NCBI RefSeq assembly: GCF_021731785.1
Contig: NZ_JAKFWS010000055.1
Location: 1-46,931 of the forward strand
Length of the DNA stretch: 46,931 nt
Origin: Methylocystis sp.
GTDB lineage: Bacteria > Pseudomonadota > Alphaproteobacteria > Rhizobiales > Beijerinckiaceae
Direction of reading: 5' to 3'
Part shown: positions 37,739 through 46,930 of the stretch, piece after piece
Layout of the letters: each line of letters begins with the position of its first letter
How positions within the stretch are numbered: the stretch's first letter is position 1
Made by a program: the position numbers and the translations under genes
Notes under the pieces: generated by a model
What the model saw: only the letters and a program-made list of their open reading frames with translations
Told to the model about the DNA's origin: nothing
The model's database searches: none

Positions 37739-38228
37739 CGGCCGCTTCGTCGAGGACGCTTGGCGCCGTCTCGCTGACGAAGAAGCGCTGCCGAAAGCAG
37801 GCAAGGTCATCGTGTCATTCCCGCGACTCGAACATGCGCTCGAGGTCCTTGGGCCAATGTCGTCGCTTGGCGTCATTGTTCCGAACACGACCGAACCGTC
37901 GGCGCTCGTGGAGGCGCTGCCGCGACTGGGCCTCGTCTCAATCTCCTTCCCCGGTTTCGCCGACGGCCGCGGCTTTTCCTTGGCGCGTCTGCTGCGGCGC
38001 GCGGGATTTAAAGGGGAGCTGCGCGCCAGCGGGCGGCTTGTCGCCGATCAGTATTCCCATGTGGTCGGCAGCGGTTTCGATACGATCGAAATTCCGGATG
38101 ATCTCGCCGAGCGCCAGGACGAAGAACAGTGGCGCGCCGCGCTCAACGCCTATTCGATGAGCTATCAGCGCGGCTATACCGGGCGCGGCTCGATTCTCGA
38201 GGCGCGCCGGAGGGCGGCGCGGTCATGA
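37722..38228 (+). CDS. DUF934 protein of the sulfite reductase operon
   Basis: 168 residues from the ATG at 37722, which has GGAGGGCGAAG immediately upstream and overlaps cysI by 17 bp. The conserved segments are VSFPGFADGRGFSLARLLR and ASGRLVADQY. DUF934 proteins accompany cysI and cysH in many Proteobacteria; the function is not settled. The stop overlaps the cysH start (ATGA). Confidence 0.9.
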   Translation: MALISDGRFVEDAWRRLADEEALPKAGKVIVSFPRLEHALEVLGPMSSLGVIVPNTTEPSALVEALPRLGLVSISFPGFADGRGFSLARLLRRAGFKGELRASGRLVADQYSHVVGSGFDTIEIPDDLAERQDEEQWRAALNAYSMSYQRGYTGRGSILEARRRAARS

Positions 38229-38974
38229 AGGCTTCAATCGCTGAAACGTTGGCGCCGCGGTTAGCGCCGCTCGATCTCGACCATCGTTTGCTGCTGTTGC
38301 GCGAGTTCATTCCTGGCCGGATCGTGTTCACCACGAGTTTCGGGATAGAGGATCAGCTCATCGCGCATTCGATCTTTACGCAGGGCCTCGATATCGACAT
38401 CGCGACCATCGATACGGGCCGGCTGTTTCCCGAAACCTATGAGCTGTGGGAGCGTACCGAAGCGCGCTATGCGCGGCGCATTCGCGCGGTCTATCCGCAG
38501 GCTGCGCCGCTTGAAGCGCTGATCGAAGAGCAGGGAATCAACGGCTTTTATAACTCGGTGGAAGCGCGCAAGGCCTGCTGTCATGTGCGCAAGGTCGAAC
38601 CGCTGTCGAGGCTGCTTGCCGGCGTTTCGGCCTGGGTGACGGGACTTCGAGCGGATCAGTCGCAGGCGCGCGCCGATGCGCCGGTCATCGACTTCGACGA
38701 GACGCACAGGCTGCTGAAGCTCAATCCGCTTACAGACTACACGCGCGACGCCGTCGTCGCGGCGGCCGAGGAGTTTTCCGTGCCGATCAACGATCTCCAC
38801 GCCAAGGGCTTTTTGTCGATCGGCTGTGCGCCATGCACGCGCGCCGTGCTTCCGGGCGAGAGCGAGCGCGCCGGCCGCTGGTGGTGGGAAGATGACGGCA
38901 AGAAGGAATGCGGCCTTCATGTCGGCGAAGACGGCGTCTTGCGCCGCGGAGCGCCGCAAGAGGTGAACCAATGA
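38225..38974 (+). CDS. cysH: Adenylylsulfate (APS) reductase, CysH family
   Basis: 249 residues. The cysteine pairs ACCHVRK and GCAPCTRAV, ligands of a 4Fe-4S cluster, mark the APS-using form, and ECGLH near the C-terminus holds the catalytic Cys. The nucleotide-binding part shows [13 protein letters not shown]. It reduces activated sulfate to sulfite. Because it should accept APS, the operon does not need an APS kinase, and none is present. Overlaps both neighbours by 4 bp. Confidence 0.93.
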   Translation: MKASIAETLAPRLAPLDLDHRLLLLREFIPGRIVFTTSFGIEDQLIAHSIFTQGLDIDIATIDTGRLFPETYELWERTEARYARRIRAVYPQAAPLEALIEEQGINGFYNSVEARKACCHVRKVEPLSRLLAGVSAWVTGLRADQSQARADAPVIDFDETHRLLKLNPLTDYTRDAVVAAAEEFSVPINDLHAKGFLSIGCAPCTRAVLPGESERAGRWWWEDDGKKECGLHVGEDGVLRRGAPQEVNQ

Positions 38975-39888
38975 CCGCGCTCGCCGTGCGTCAGCTCGGC
39001 TATCTCGATCGACTCGAGGCCGAGAGCATCCATATCATGCGCGAGACCGTCGCCGAATGCGAACGGCCGGTAATGCTCTATTCCATCGGCAAGGACTCGG
39101 CGGCGATGCTGCACATCGCCATGAAAGCCTTTTATCCATCGAAGCCGCCGTTCCCGCTGCTCCATGTCAATACGACATGGAAATTTCGCGAGATGATCGA
39201 ATTTCGCGACCGTCGGATGAAGGAGCTTGGCCTCGAGCTGATCGAATATATCAATCCCAAAGGGATTGAGATGAACATCAGCCCGTTCGCCCATGGCTCG
39301 AAGCTTCACACCGAGATCATGAAGACCGAAGCGCTGAAACAGGCGCTGGACAAACATGGATTCGACGCCGCCTTCGGCGGCGCGCGCCGCGACGAAGAGA
39401 AGTCGCGCGCCAAGGAGCGCGTGCTCTCGTTCCGTACGGCGCAGCATCGTTGGGACCCGAAGAATCAGCGGCCCGAATTCTGGCGTCTCTACAATACGCG
39501 AAAGGCGCCCGGAGAGAGTCTGCGCGTTTTTCCCATGTCGAATTGGACGGAAGCGGATATCTGGGACTACATCGCCCGCGAGGACATTCCGGTCGTTCCG
39601 CTCTATTTCGCCAAAGAACGGCCGGTCGTGCGCCGCGGCGGCACGCTCATCATGGTCGACGACAATCGCATGGAGCTCGCGCCGGGAGAATCGATCGAAC
39701 ATAAGATGGTGCGGTTTCGCACGCTCGGCTGCTATCCGCTGACCGGAGCCATAGAAAGCAACGCCGCCAGTCTCGACGAGATCATTACGGAAATGCGCGA
39801 GAGCCGCTCTTCGGAGCGCCAGGGGCGGCTGATCGACCACGACGGCTCCAGTTCAATGGAGCAAAAGAAACAGGAAGGGTATTTCTAA
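38971..39888 (+). CDS. cysD: Sulfate adenylyltransferase subunit 2
   Basis: 305 residues. The PP-loop is [16 protein letters not shown], and family segments [15 protein letters not shown] and [12 protein letters not shown] are present. With CysN it makes APS from sulfate and ATP. The C-terminus ([13 protein letters not shown]) is the canonical CysD ending. It starts in the cysH stop and is followed by cysN after one base. Confidence 0.96.
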   Translation: MTALAVRQLGYLDRLEAESIHIMRETVAECERPVMLYSIGKDSAAMLHIAMKAFYPSKPPFPLLHVNTTWKFREMIEFRDRRMKELGLELIEYINPKGIEMNISPFAHGSKLHTEIMKTEALKQALDKHGFDAAFGGARRDEEKSRAKERVLSFRTAQHRWDPKNQRPEFWRLYNTRKAPGESLRVFPMSNWTEADIWDYIAREDIPVVPLYFAKERPVVRRGGTLIMVDDNRMELAPGESIEHKMVRFRTLGCYPLTGAIESNAASLDEIITEMRESRSSERQGRLIDHDGSSSMEQKKQEGYF

Positions 39889-39889
39889 G

Positions 39890-41518
39890 ATGCATGGCGC
39901 CGTCGCTGCCGCATTGCCGTCGCGTGCGCTGGCGCGACTGGGCGGCGAAAAGCCGCTTTTGCGGTTTATCACCTGCGGCTCAGTCGATGACGGCAAATCG
40001 ACATTGATCGGGCGTCTGCTCTACGACGCCGATCTTGCGCCCGACGACATTATCGCGGCACTGGAGAGCGATTCAAAGAAGCACGGCACTCAGGGCGAGG
40101 CTCTGGATTTCGCGCTGCTGGTCGACGGGCTTGCGGCTGAGCGCGAACAGGGCATCACCATTGATGTCGCCTATCGCTATTTCGCGACTGACCGGCGCAA
40201 ATTCATCGTCGCCGACACGCCGGGTCATGAGCAATACACCCGCAACATGGCGGTCGGCGCTTCGACCGCCGATCTCGCCATTCTGCTTGTCGACGCGCGC
40301 AAGGGCATTCTGCCGCAGACCCGCCGGCACAGCGTCATCACCTCGATGTTCGGCGTGCGCCATGTCGTTGTCGCGGTCAACAAGATGGACCTTGTCGGCT
40401 ACAGCGAAGAGGTATTTCGCAAGATCGAGGCGGATTTTCGCGCATTCGCCGACGGTCTTCGCTTTGCATCGATCTATGTCGCGCCGCTCGTGGCGACGGA
40501 TGGAGACAATCTTGTTCACGCCAGCGCAAACATGCCCTGGCACGATGGTCCGCCGCTTCTCTCTTATCTCGAAGGCGTCGCAGTGGACGACGCGATGGCG
40601 ATCGCGCCCTTTCGCATGCCCGTGCAGTGGGTGAATCGGCCCAATCTCGACTTCCGCGGCTTCTCCGGCTTCATCAGCGGCGGCAACATCCGGCCCGGCG
40701 ATATCGTGCGCATTCTGCCTTCAGGCCGCGATACGCGCGTCGCCAGGATCGTCACCTTTGACGGCGACCTCGACAGCGCTGTCTCAGGTCAGTCCGCGAC
40801 GCTCACTCTCGCCGAGGAGATCGACGTTTCGCGCGGCGATCTCTTGTGTTCGCCGGTCTCGCCCGCGAAAATCGGAGATCGTCTCGAGGCCAAGCTCTTA
40901 TGGCTCGTGCGCGAGCCGCTTGTCGCCGGCAAAAGCTATCTGCTGAAGCTCGGAACGAAAACTGCGCCCGCCGCCGTCACGGTCGTCGATACGCGCATCG
41001 ATATTGAAACCGGACAGTCGCAGCCGCTTCCCGGGGGCTCGAAGCTCACATTCAACGAAATCGGCGACGTGCGCCTGTCGCTCGAAACAATGATCGCCTG
41101 CGACCCTTATCTCGAAAATCGCGAAACAGGCGGATTCATTCTCATCGACCGGATCACCAATGAAACGGTCGCGGTCGGCATGGTCAAAACGGTCGCCGCT
41201 TCAAACGGCCGCACGGCGCCCCCGCTGACTGAACTCAGCTACGCATCTATGGAAGGTCTGACACTTGTGCGCGAGTCGTTTCGACCGACTCCGACGCGCA
41301 GCCTGGCCAAGGCGCTGTCCTGGCTTGCTCCGGCGAGCATTTCGACCTTCCTGATCGTTTACGCCTTCATCCAAAACGCAGAACTCGCCGCCGAAATCAC
41401 CGGCGTCGAGTTGCTGGCGATCTTCTCGCTCTATTATCTGCACGAGCGGCTCTGGTCGCGATTGAACTTCGGACTTGCGACGGAAGAAGCGCGCAGCGGA
41501 GACGATCTGGGCCTGTGA
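39890..41518 (+). CDS. cysN: Sulfate adenylyltransferase subunit 1 fused to a DUF2061 membrane domain
   Basis: 542 residues. Residues 1 to about 450 are a standard CysN GTPase: GSVDDGKSTLIGRLL, DTPGHEQYTRN and NKMDLVGY. Instead of the APS kinase (CysC) fused in many relatives, about residues 468-530 match DUF2061: TRSLAKALSW, a hydrophobic helix (SISTFLIVYAFI), a second one (AAEITGVELLAIFSLYY) and LHERLWSR. This would anchor the sulfurylase to the inner membrane. GTP hydrolysis by CysN drives APS synthesis by CysD. It is the last gene of the operon. Confidence 0.94.
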   Translation: MHGAVAAALPSRALARLGGEKPLLRFITCGSVDDGKSTLIGRLLYDADLAPDDIIAALESDSKKHGTQGEALDFALLVDGLAAEREQGITIDVAYRYFATDRRKFIVADTPGHEQYTRNMAVGASTADLAILLVDARKGILPQTRRHSVITSMFGVRHVVVAVNKMDLVGYSEEVFRKIEADFRAFADGLRFASIYVAPLVATDGDNLVHASANMPWHDGPPLLSYLEGVAVDDAMAIAPFRMPVQWVNRPNLDFRGFSGFISGGNIRPGDIVRILPSGRDTRVARIVTFDGDLDSAVSGQSATLTLAEEIDVSRGDLLCSPVSPAKIGDRLEAKLLWLVREPLVAGKSYLLKLGTKTAPAAVTVVDTRIDIETGQSQPLPGGSKLTFNEIGDVRLSLETMIACDPYLENRETGGFILIDRITNETVAVGMVKTVAASNGRTAPPLTELSYASMEGLTLVRESFRPTPTRSLAKALSWLAPASISTFLIVYAFIQNAELAAEITGVELLAIFSLYYLHERLWSRLNFGLATEEARSGDDLGL

Positions 41519-41544
41519 GAAGAATTGCGGTTGAACGGTTCGAA

Positions 41545-41653
41545 TGTCATTCCCGACGCGCGCAAAGCGCGCGATCGGGAATTTAGAGCAAGCCCAGTGT
41601 TCTTGAATTGGCTCTGGATTCCCGGTCAGGCCTATGGCCTGCCGGGAATGACA
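41545..41653. repeat. Double-hairpin palindromic repeat element
   Basis: Outer arms TGTCATTCCCG and CGGGAATGACA (11 bp, inverted) enclose two hairpins: 41551-41580 (TCCCGA...TCGGGA around GCGCGC-AAA-GCGCGC) and 41618-41649 (ATTCCCGG...CCGGGAAT around CAGGCC-TAT-GGCCTG). This form of dispersed intergenic repeat is common in Rhizobiales and might be a small MITE-like unit. No coding capacity. Confidence 0.65.
41551..41580 (+). terminator. Hairpin after cysN, possible terminator
   Basis: A 13-bp GC-rich stem with an AAA loop starts 32 bp after the cysN stop. It is followed by ATTTAG rather than a T run, so it may end the operon only partly or stabilise the transcript. Confidence 0.4.
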
Positions 41654-41762
41654 CAGTCAGCGCAAACGGATCAGCTGGATTCCGAATGACGAATTCCGAC
41701 TGTTCGTTTGGCTGGGCCTGCAGCGAATGACCTGCAAGCGCTTCAGACGGAAACATGAGCCG

Positions 41763-44756
41763 TTAATGCGCTTCGTCCCAATTGGCGGCGGCGCGCGCAT
41801 CGACTTTCAGCGGCACGGCAAGGTGAACGGCGGGCGCAGGCGCTTGCTCCATCACGCGGCGCGCCACCTCGATCGTCGCCTCCGCTTCATCATTCGGCGC
41901 TTCGAACACAAGCTCATCATGCACCTGCAAGAGCATCTGCGCCGAAAGGCCAGCGTGCGCCAGCGCATCATCCATTCGTATCATCGCTCGCCGGATGATG
42001 TCGGCGGCCGCGCCCTGGATCGGCGCGTTAATCGCCGCGCGCTCATAAAACGCGCGGTCTGACGCATTGGCTGAGCCAATGCCGGGGAAGTGATAGACGC
42101 GGCCGAAAATCGTCGAGACTTCGCCTTTCTCGCGCACCGTCTTGCGCGTCGAATCCATATAGTCACGAATGCCAGGAAAGCGTTCGAAATAGCGCTTGAT
42201 ATAGGCGCTCGCCTCTTCGCGCGGAATGCTCAGCTGATTGGCGAGTCCGAAGGCGGAAATGCCGTAGATGATGCCGAAATTGATCGCCTTGGCGCGACGG
42301 CGCGTTTCGGCCGGCATGTCCTTGATGGGCACATTGAACATTTCGCTCGCCGTCATCGCGTGAATGTCGAGATTATCGGCGAAGGCGCGTCTGAGCTGCG
42401 GAATGTCGGCGATGTGGGCGAGCAACCGCAACTCGATCTGTGAGTAATCCGCCGAGATCAGCACACGGCCGGGCGCCGAGACAAACGCCTTGCGGATTTT
42501 GCGGCCTGCCTCGTTGCGAACGGGAATATTCTGCAGATTGGGCTCGGATGACGAGAGCCTTCCCGTCGTTGTCGCGGCGAGCGCATAGCTCGTATGCACG
42601 CGGCCGGTCTCCTGATTGATATAGCCGGGCAGGGCGTCGGCGTAGGTGCTCTTGAGCTTGGAAAGCTGGCGCCAGTCGAGAATGCGGCGCGCAAAATCAT
42701 TGCCGGCGACGGCGAGATCTTCGAGAACGCTCGCTGAGGTGGACCAGGCGCCGGTCGCGGTTTTTTTTGCGCCGGGCAGCCCCATTTTGCCGAATAATAT
42801 GTCGCCTAATTGCTTGGGTGAGCCGAGGTTGAATTTCTCGCCGGCAAGATCGAAGATCTCAAATTCCAGACGCGCCATGTCCTGCGCAAATTCGCCAGAG
42901 AGCCGCGACAAGGTCGCCCGCTCGACAGTGACGCCCCTTCGCTCCATGCGCGCGAGCGTCGCGACCATCGGTCGCTCCAAGGTCTCGTAGACGGTGCTCA
43001 TGCGTTCCGCCAAGAGCCGCGGCTTCAACACGCGCCAAAGGCGCAGGGCAACATCCGTCCGTTCCGCCGCATATTCCGTCGCCGCCGTCAGCGAGGCGCG
43101 CGGGAAGCCGACGTAATTGCGGCCAGAGCCCGCGACGGCGGCAAAGGTCAGAGCGTCATGGCCGCAATAGTTGCGCGCCAGGTCTTCAAGACGATGATCG
43201 CTGCGTCCCGAATCCAGCGTGTATGACATCAGCATCGTGTCGTCGATCGGCGCGACGTCGATCCCGTAGCGGGATAGAACGAGCAGATCATGCTTCATAT
43301 TATGCGCGATTTTGAGGATCGAGGCGTCCTCAAACAGCGGCTTCAATTGTGCGAGAGCCGCAGCGAGCGGAATCTGTCCCTCGACCAAATCGGCGCCTGC
43401 GAAAAGATCCGCCGACTCCCCAGAGCGATGTTGCAGCGGAATATAGCAGGCGTTTCCAGGGGCGGTCGCCATCGAGACGCCAATAAGCTCGCAACGCATT
43501 GGGTCTGGAACGGTCGTTTCGACATTGACGGCGACCAGTCCTGCGCCAGCGGCTTCCGTGATCCATTGATTCAGACGCTCCGCTGAGACAACCGTTTCAT
43601 AGATGGAGCGGTCAATCTTGTTCGCTTTCGCTTCGGCGCGACGCGCCGCGACGAGGCTTGCGGGCGTGCGGGCGTCGCTTGGCGCTTTCTCGGCGCGCTT
43701 CGGCGCTTCAGCAGCGGTCGGCGCGACCTCGGACAATGCGCCATCGCGGGCGCGCCAGCCGGCGGCGCCGACAAAACCGGGATCCGGCTCAACATCCTGC
43801 GCATGCACGCCATACATCTCGGCGACGCGGCGGGTGATTGTCGTGAACTCCATCGCCTGCAGAAAGGCGATGAGCTTTGCGGCGTCAGGCTGATGGAGTC
43901 CAAGGTCTTCGAGCGGCGTTTCAAGAGGCGCGTCGCGCACGAGTTCGCAGAGCTTCCTCGAAATAAGGATACGCGCAACCGCATCCGGCTCGGTCAGCGC
44001 CTCCCGCCGCTTTGGCTGCTTGATACCCGACGCCTGCGCGAGCAGCGTTTCGAGATCGCCGTATTTGTTGATGAGCTGAGCGGCGGTTTTGACGCCGATG
44101 CCTTTCGCGCCCGGGACATTGTCGGTCGAATCGCCAGCCAGCGCCTGCACGTCGACGACTTTGTCCGGCATGACGCCGAAATAGTCGACAACCTCGGCCT
44201 CGCCGATGAGGCGTTCTTCCCGCGAGCCCTTTGCGCCTGCCGTCCCCGAGGCGGGGTCATACATTCTCACGCCGGGACCGACGAGCTGCATCAGGTCCTT
44301 GTCGGCCGAAACAATCAACACGTCCGCGCCCTTCGCCTGCGCCTGCGTGGCATAGGTGGCGATGAGATCATCGGCCTCGTAGACGTCCTGTTCAATCGGC
44401 GTGAGGCCGAAAGCGCGCACGGCGGCGCGCATCAGCGGAAACTGCGGAATGAGGTCTTCTGGCGGCTCCGAGCGATGCGCTTTGTAGTCGGGGTAAATGT
44501 CCTTGCGGAACGAATGCTCGCTCTTGTCGAAGATGATGGCGAGATGCGTTGGCTTCACGCCGGCCGCGCCCTCGCGCACGAACTGCAACAGCTTCGTGCA
44601 GAAAAGCCGCACGGCGCCGGTCGGCAGCCGGTCGGAGCGATAATTGTATTTCGCATCCTGTCGGATCGACTGAAAATAGGCGCGAAAGACGAAGGAAGAG
44701 CCGTCAACGAGGAAGATATGGCTCCCGGGGCCGACGGGCTTAAAGGTGAGGGTCAT
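41763..44756 (-). CDS. polA: DNA polymerase I
   Basis: 997 residues with three domains: 5'-3' exonuclease (FLVDGSSFVFRAY; SADKDLMQLVGPG), a 3'-5' exonuclease-like domain, and family A polymerase (LISADYSQIELRLLAHI; AKAINFGIIYGIS; QVHDELVFEAP). The polymerase and 5' nuclease motifs are intact. In the proofreading domain two of the four metal-binding acids are changed: Asn411 replaces the first Asp (VNVET) and Arg566 replaces the last (YAAERTD), while Glu413 and Asp490 (HNMKHD) remain. Proofreading is therefore probably lost. It fills gaps and removes RNA primers. Convergent with the sulfur operon. Confidence 0.96.
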   Translation of the reverse strand: MTLTFKPVGPGSHIFLVDGSSFVFRAYFQSIRQDAKYNYRSDRLPTGAVRLFCTKLLQFVREGAAGVKPTHLAIIFDKSEHSFRKDIYPDYKAHRSEPPEDLIPQFPLMRAAVRAFGLTPIEQDVYEADDLIATYATQAQAKGADVLIVSADKDLMQLVGPGVRMYDPASGTAGAKGSREERLIGEAEVVDYFGVMPDKVVDVQALAGDSTDNVPGAKGIGVKTAAQLINKYGDLETLLAQASGIKQPKRREALTEPDAVARILISRKLCELVRDAPLETPLEDLGLHQPDAAKLIAFLQAMEFTTITRRVAEMYGVHAQDVEPDPGFVGAAGWRARDGALSEVAPTAAEAPKRAEKAPSDARTPASLVAARRAEAKANKIDRSIYETVVSAERLNQWITEAAGAGLVAVNVETTVPDPMRCELIGVSMATAPGNACYIPLQHRSGESADLFAGADLVEGQIPLAAALAQLKPLFEDASILKIAHNMKHDLLVLSRYGIDVAPIDDTMLMSYTLDSGRSDHRLEDLARNYCGHDALTFAAVAGSGRNYVGFPRASLTAATEYAAERTDVALRLWRVLKPRLLAERMSTVYETLERPMVATLARMERRGVTVERATLSRLSGEFAQDMARLEFEIFDLAGEKFNLGSPKQLGDILFGKMGLPGAKKTATGAWSTSASVLEDLAVAGNDFARRILDWRQLSKLKSTYADALPGYINQETGRVHTSYALAATTTGRLSSSEPNLQNIPVRNEAGRKIRKAFVSAPGRVLISADYSQIELRLLAHIADIPQLRRAFADNLDIHAMTASEMFNVPIKDMPAETRRRAKAINFGIIYGISAFGLANQLSIPREEASAYIKRYFERFPGIRDYMDSTRKTVREKGEVSTIFGRVYHFPGIGSANASDRAFYERAAINAPIQGAAADIIRRAMIRMDDALAHAGLSAQMLLQVHDELVFEAPNDEAEATIEVARRVMEQAPAPAVHLAVPLKVDARAAANWDEAH

Positions 44757-44850
44757 GGGCCTATCTTAACGGCGCGCGCGCGCCGCGTCATGACGCGGGC
44801 CGCCTGAAACCGCCGTTTGACCGGCGTTGGTCCCGGGCCTAGAAGACCGC

Positions 44851-45933
44851 ATGTCCCACAACAGTTTCGGCCATCTTTTTCGCGTCACGACGTTCGGCGA
44901 GAGCCATGGACCGGCGCTCGGCGCGATCGTCGACGGCTGTCCGCCGAAAATTCCGCTCGAAGCGAAGGATATCCAAGGCTTTCTCGACAAGCGCAAGCCG
45001 GGACAGTCGCGCTTCACCACGCAGCGGCGGGAAGCGGATGAGGTGAAGATTCTTTCCGGGGTTTTTGCTGATGGCGACGGCCGCCAGGTGACGACCGGAA
45101 CCCCGATCGCGCTCGTGATCGAAAATACCGACCAGCGCTCGAAGGACTATGGGGAGATCGCCGACAGATATCGGCCCGGCCACGCCGATTATGTCTACGA
45201 TGCGAAATATGGCGTGCGGGACTATCGCGGCGGCGGACGCTCCTCGGCGCGTGAAACGGCGGCGAGGGTAGCCGCGGGGGCCGTCGCGCGAAAGGTGATC
45301 GCCGGCGTGACGATTCGCGGCGCGTTGGTGCAGGTGGGATCGCACAAGATCGACCGCGCGAATTTCGATTGGGCAGAGGTGGAGCGCAATTCGCTTTTCT
45401 GCCCCGACGCGCGCGCGGCGGAATTATGGGCGGACTATCTCGACGACGTGCGCAAGGACGGATCCTCGATCGGCGCGGTGATCGAAATCGTGGCGGAAGG
45501 CGTTCCGGCCGGCTGGGGCGCGCCGGTTTACGGCAAGCTCGACGCCGATCTCGCCGCGGCGATGATGTCGATCAACGCCGTGAAGGGCGTCGAGATTGGC
45601 GCTGGATTCGGCGCCGCCCAACTCACCGGCGAAGAGAACGCCGATGAAATGCGCGCCGGAAACGACGGACTGACGTTTTTGTCCAACAACGCCGGCGGCG
45701 TGCTCGGCGGCATTTCGACCGGCCAGCCAGTCGTCGTGCGCTTCGCGGTGAAACCGACATCTTCAATTCTCACGCCCCGCCGCACCATCGATCGCTTCGG
45801 CAATGAGACTGACATCGTCACCAAAGGCCGCCACGATCCTTGCGTCGGCATTCGCGCCGTTCCGGTGGGCGAAGCAATGATGGCCTGCGTGCTCGCCGAT
45901 CATTTCCTGCGCCATCGCGGGCAGGTGGGGTGA
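44851..45933 (+). CDS. aroC: Chorismate synthase
   Basis: 360 residues from the ATG at 44851 ([20 protein letters not shown], the first family signature). Further signatures are [13 protein letters not shown] and the C-terminal [17 protein letters not shown]. It converts EPSP to chorismate with reduced FMN, the last step of the shikimate pathway. It is divergent from polA with a 94-bp gap. The final residues ([13 protein letters not shown]) are as in other Alphaproteobacteria. Confidence 0.97.
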   Translation: MSHNSFGHLFRVTTFGESHGPALGAIVDGCPPKIPLEAKDIQGFLDKRKPGQSRFTTQRREADEVKILSGVFADGDGRQVTTGTPIALVIENTDQRSKDYGEIADRYRPGHADYVYDAKYGVRDYRGGGRSSARETAARVAAGAVARKVIAGVTIRGALVQVGSHKIDRANFDWAEVERNSLFCPDARAAELWADYLDDVRKDGSSIGAVIEIVAEGVPAGWGAPVYGKLDADLAAAMMSINAVKGVEIGAGFGAAQLTGEENADEMRAGNDGLTFLSNNAGGVLGGISTGQPVVVRFAVKPTSSILTPRRTIDRFGNETDIVTKGRHDPCVGIRAVPVGEAMMACVLADHFLRHRGQVG

Positions 45934-46282
45934 GCCCAAGCGGCGAGGCCGGCGAGCTTTCTTGTCGTCTTGCTTGCGATCGCGAGTCCCAAAGCAACGC
46001 CCGCGCCTTGCTTGCCAACATCTCCATGCGGCGTCGCGCAAGAAAATGTGTTTGGACGCCGCTTGTCATGCGCGCGTATCGATTGCGTGGAATTCTCCTC
46101 CTGCCGATGGCGATCAGATCGAGGGCGAGATTCCAAATCGAAGGTGAAAACAGGCGCATCGCTTTCACTCTTGTCCCGCATCAATTTCGAAGCGTCGTTT
46201 CGCCGCATGGCGGCCGATCGCGGCTTACTTGACCGCGCAAGCGATCGAAACCTAACGTTGACTTTGGAACCGAGAGGCGGCG
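45934..46282. other. Intergenic region after aroC
   Basis: 349 bp without a supportable gene. Short open frames on both strands lack start signals and resemble antisense shadows. No tRNA-like fold or clear terminator was found. Confidence 0.4.
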
Positions 46283-46669
46283 GTGGCTCCAATCTTTCAG
46301 CGGATACGTCTGCCCGCGCGCTTGTTCGCGGCGATGGTCGCCTGCGTTTTTCTGGCGCAGACGGGGATCGCGGCCACACATCTTACTGTGTTCGGACAAG
46401 GCGTCGGCTTCGGCGCAGTCTGCGCGCCGCAAGACGGAGCAAAGGACGGCGCCGCGCCGATCGCTCCTCCTAATCGCCATTGCCAGGCGTTTTGCTGCAT
46501 TCTGCATGACGGTGCGCTCGATGCGCCGCCTTTAAGACCTGTCGTTTCAGCTGCGTTGATTTTTCCATCCGAGGCTGTTTCGCCTCGGCTGAAGACTTTC
46601 GGCCGGGCGCCGCGGATCGAGCCACAACGCGCGTCCCAATCGCCAAGGGCTCCTCCCCAGCAGGGCTGA
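46283..46669 (+). CDS. Small exported Cys-containing protein, DUF2946-like
   Basis: 128 residues from a GTG with GAGAGG 5 bases upstream. The N-terminus has a signal peptide or single membrane helix (LFAAMVACVFLAQTGIAATH). Cys residues cluster in HCQAFCC, with one more in GAVCAPQ, and the C-terminus is Pro/Arg-rich. The layout resembles DUF2946 proteins of Proteobacteria, which are often found near metal uptake genes, but the match is only by pattern. Neighbouring genes give no clue. Confidence 0.55.
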   Translation: MAPIFQRIRLPARLFAAMVACVFLAQTGIAATHLTVFGQGVGFGAVCAPQDGAKDGAAPIAPPNRHCQAFCCILHDGALDAPPLRPVVSAALIFPSEAVSPRLKTFGRAPRIEPQRASQSPRAPPQQG

Positions 46670-46693
46670 AGTTTTTTTCGCGGACGAGCATCC

Positions 46694-46722
46694 GCCCTCG
46701 CCATTTCCATGGCGATGCGGGC
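46694..46722 (+). terminator. Hairpin after the exported protein gene
   Basis: TCGCCAT and ATGGCGA (46698-46704, 46709-46715) form a 7-bp stem on a TTCC loop, extended by GCCC/GGGC with a small bulge. No T run follows, so it is only a possible terminator. Confidence 0.3.
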
Positions 46723-46792
46723 GAAAGATGCGCGCGAGAAAGTTTTCGGAACCTACCCGCCCTAGTAGAGCGTTTCTTTGGATCGACTCATA

Positions 46793-46930
46793 TCATGCCG
46801 CGATGTCGATCTTGTAAGTCCAGGTATGAACGACAGGCTCACGGTTAACGTCGTCGATTGCCTCAATGATTCGATCCTTCAACTCCTGTTTGGACGCGAC
46901 GCGGATATGGCGAAGTGCCGATCGCGCGAG
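46793..46930 (-). CDS. IS630-family transposase, C-terminal part
   Basis: The last 45 codons before a TGA are visible; the rest is beyond the right edge. The sequence LRHIRVASKQELKDRI, then AIDDVNREPVVHTWTYKID, is the conserved C-terminus of IS630-type DDE transposases. The corresponding end of the insertion sequence should lie within about 46760-46792, where TAGTAGAGCG is a possible TA target and terminal repeat start. Whether the element is complete cannot be seen. Confidence 0.8.
   Translation of the reverse strand, partial: LARSALRHIRVASKQELKDRIIEAIDDVNREPVVHTWTYKIDIAA

Noticed and set aside
45900-46379. Minus-strand frame after aroC (159 codons)
   Set aside because: No ribosome binding site or family pattern; it overlaps aroC and the exported-protein gene and looks like a shadow.
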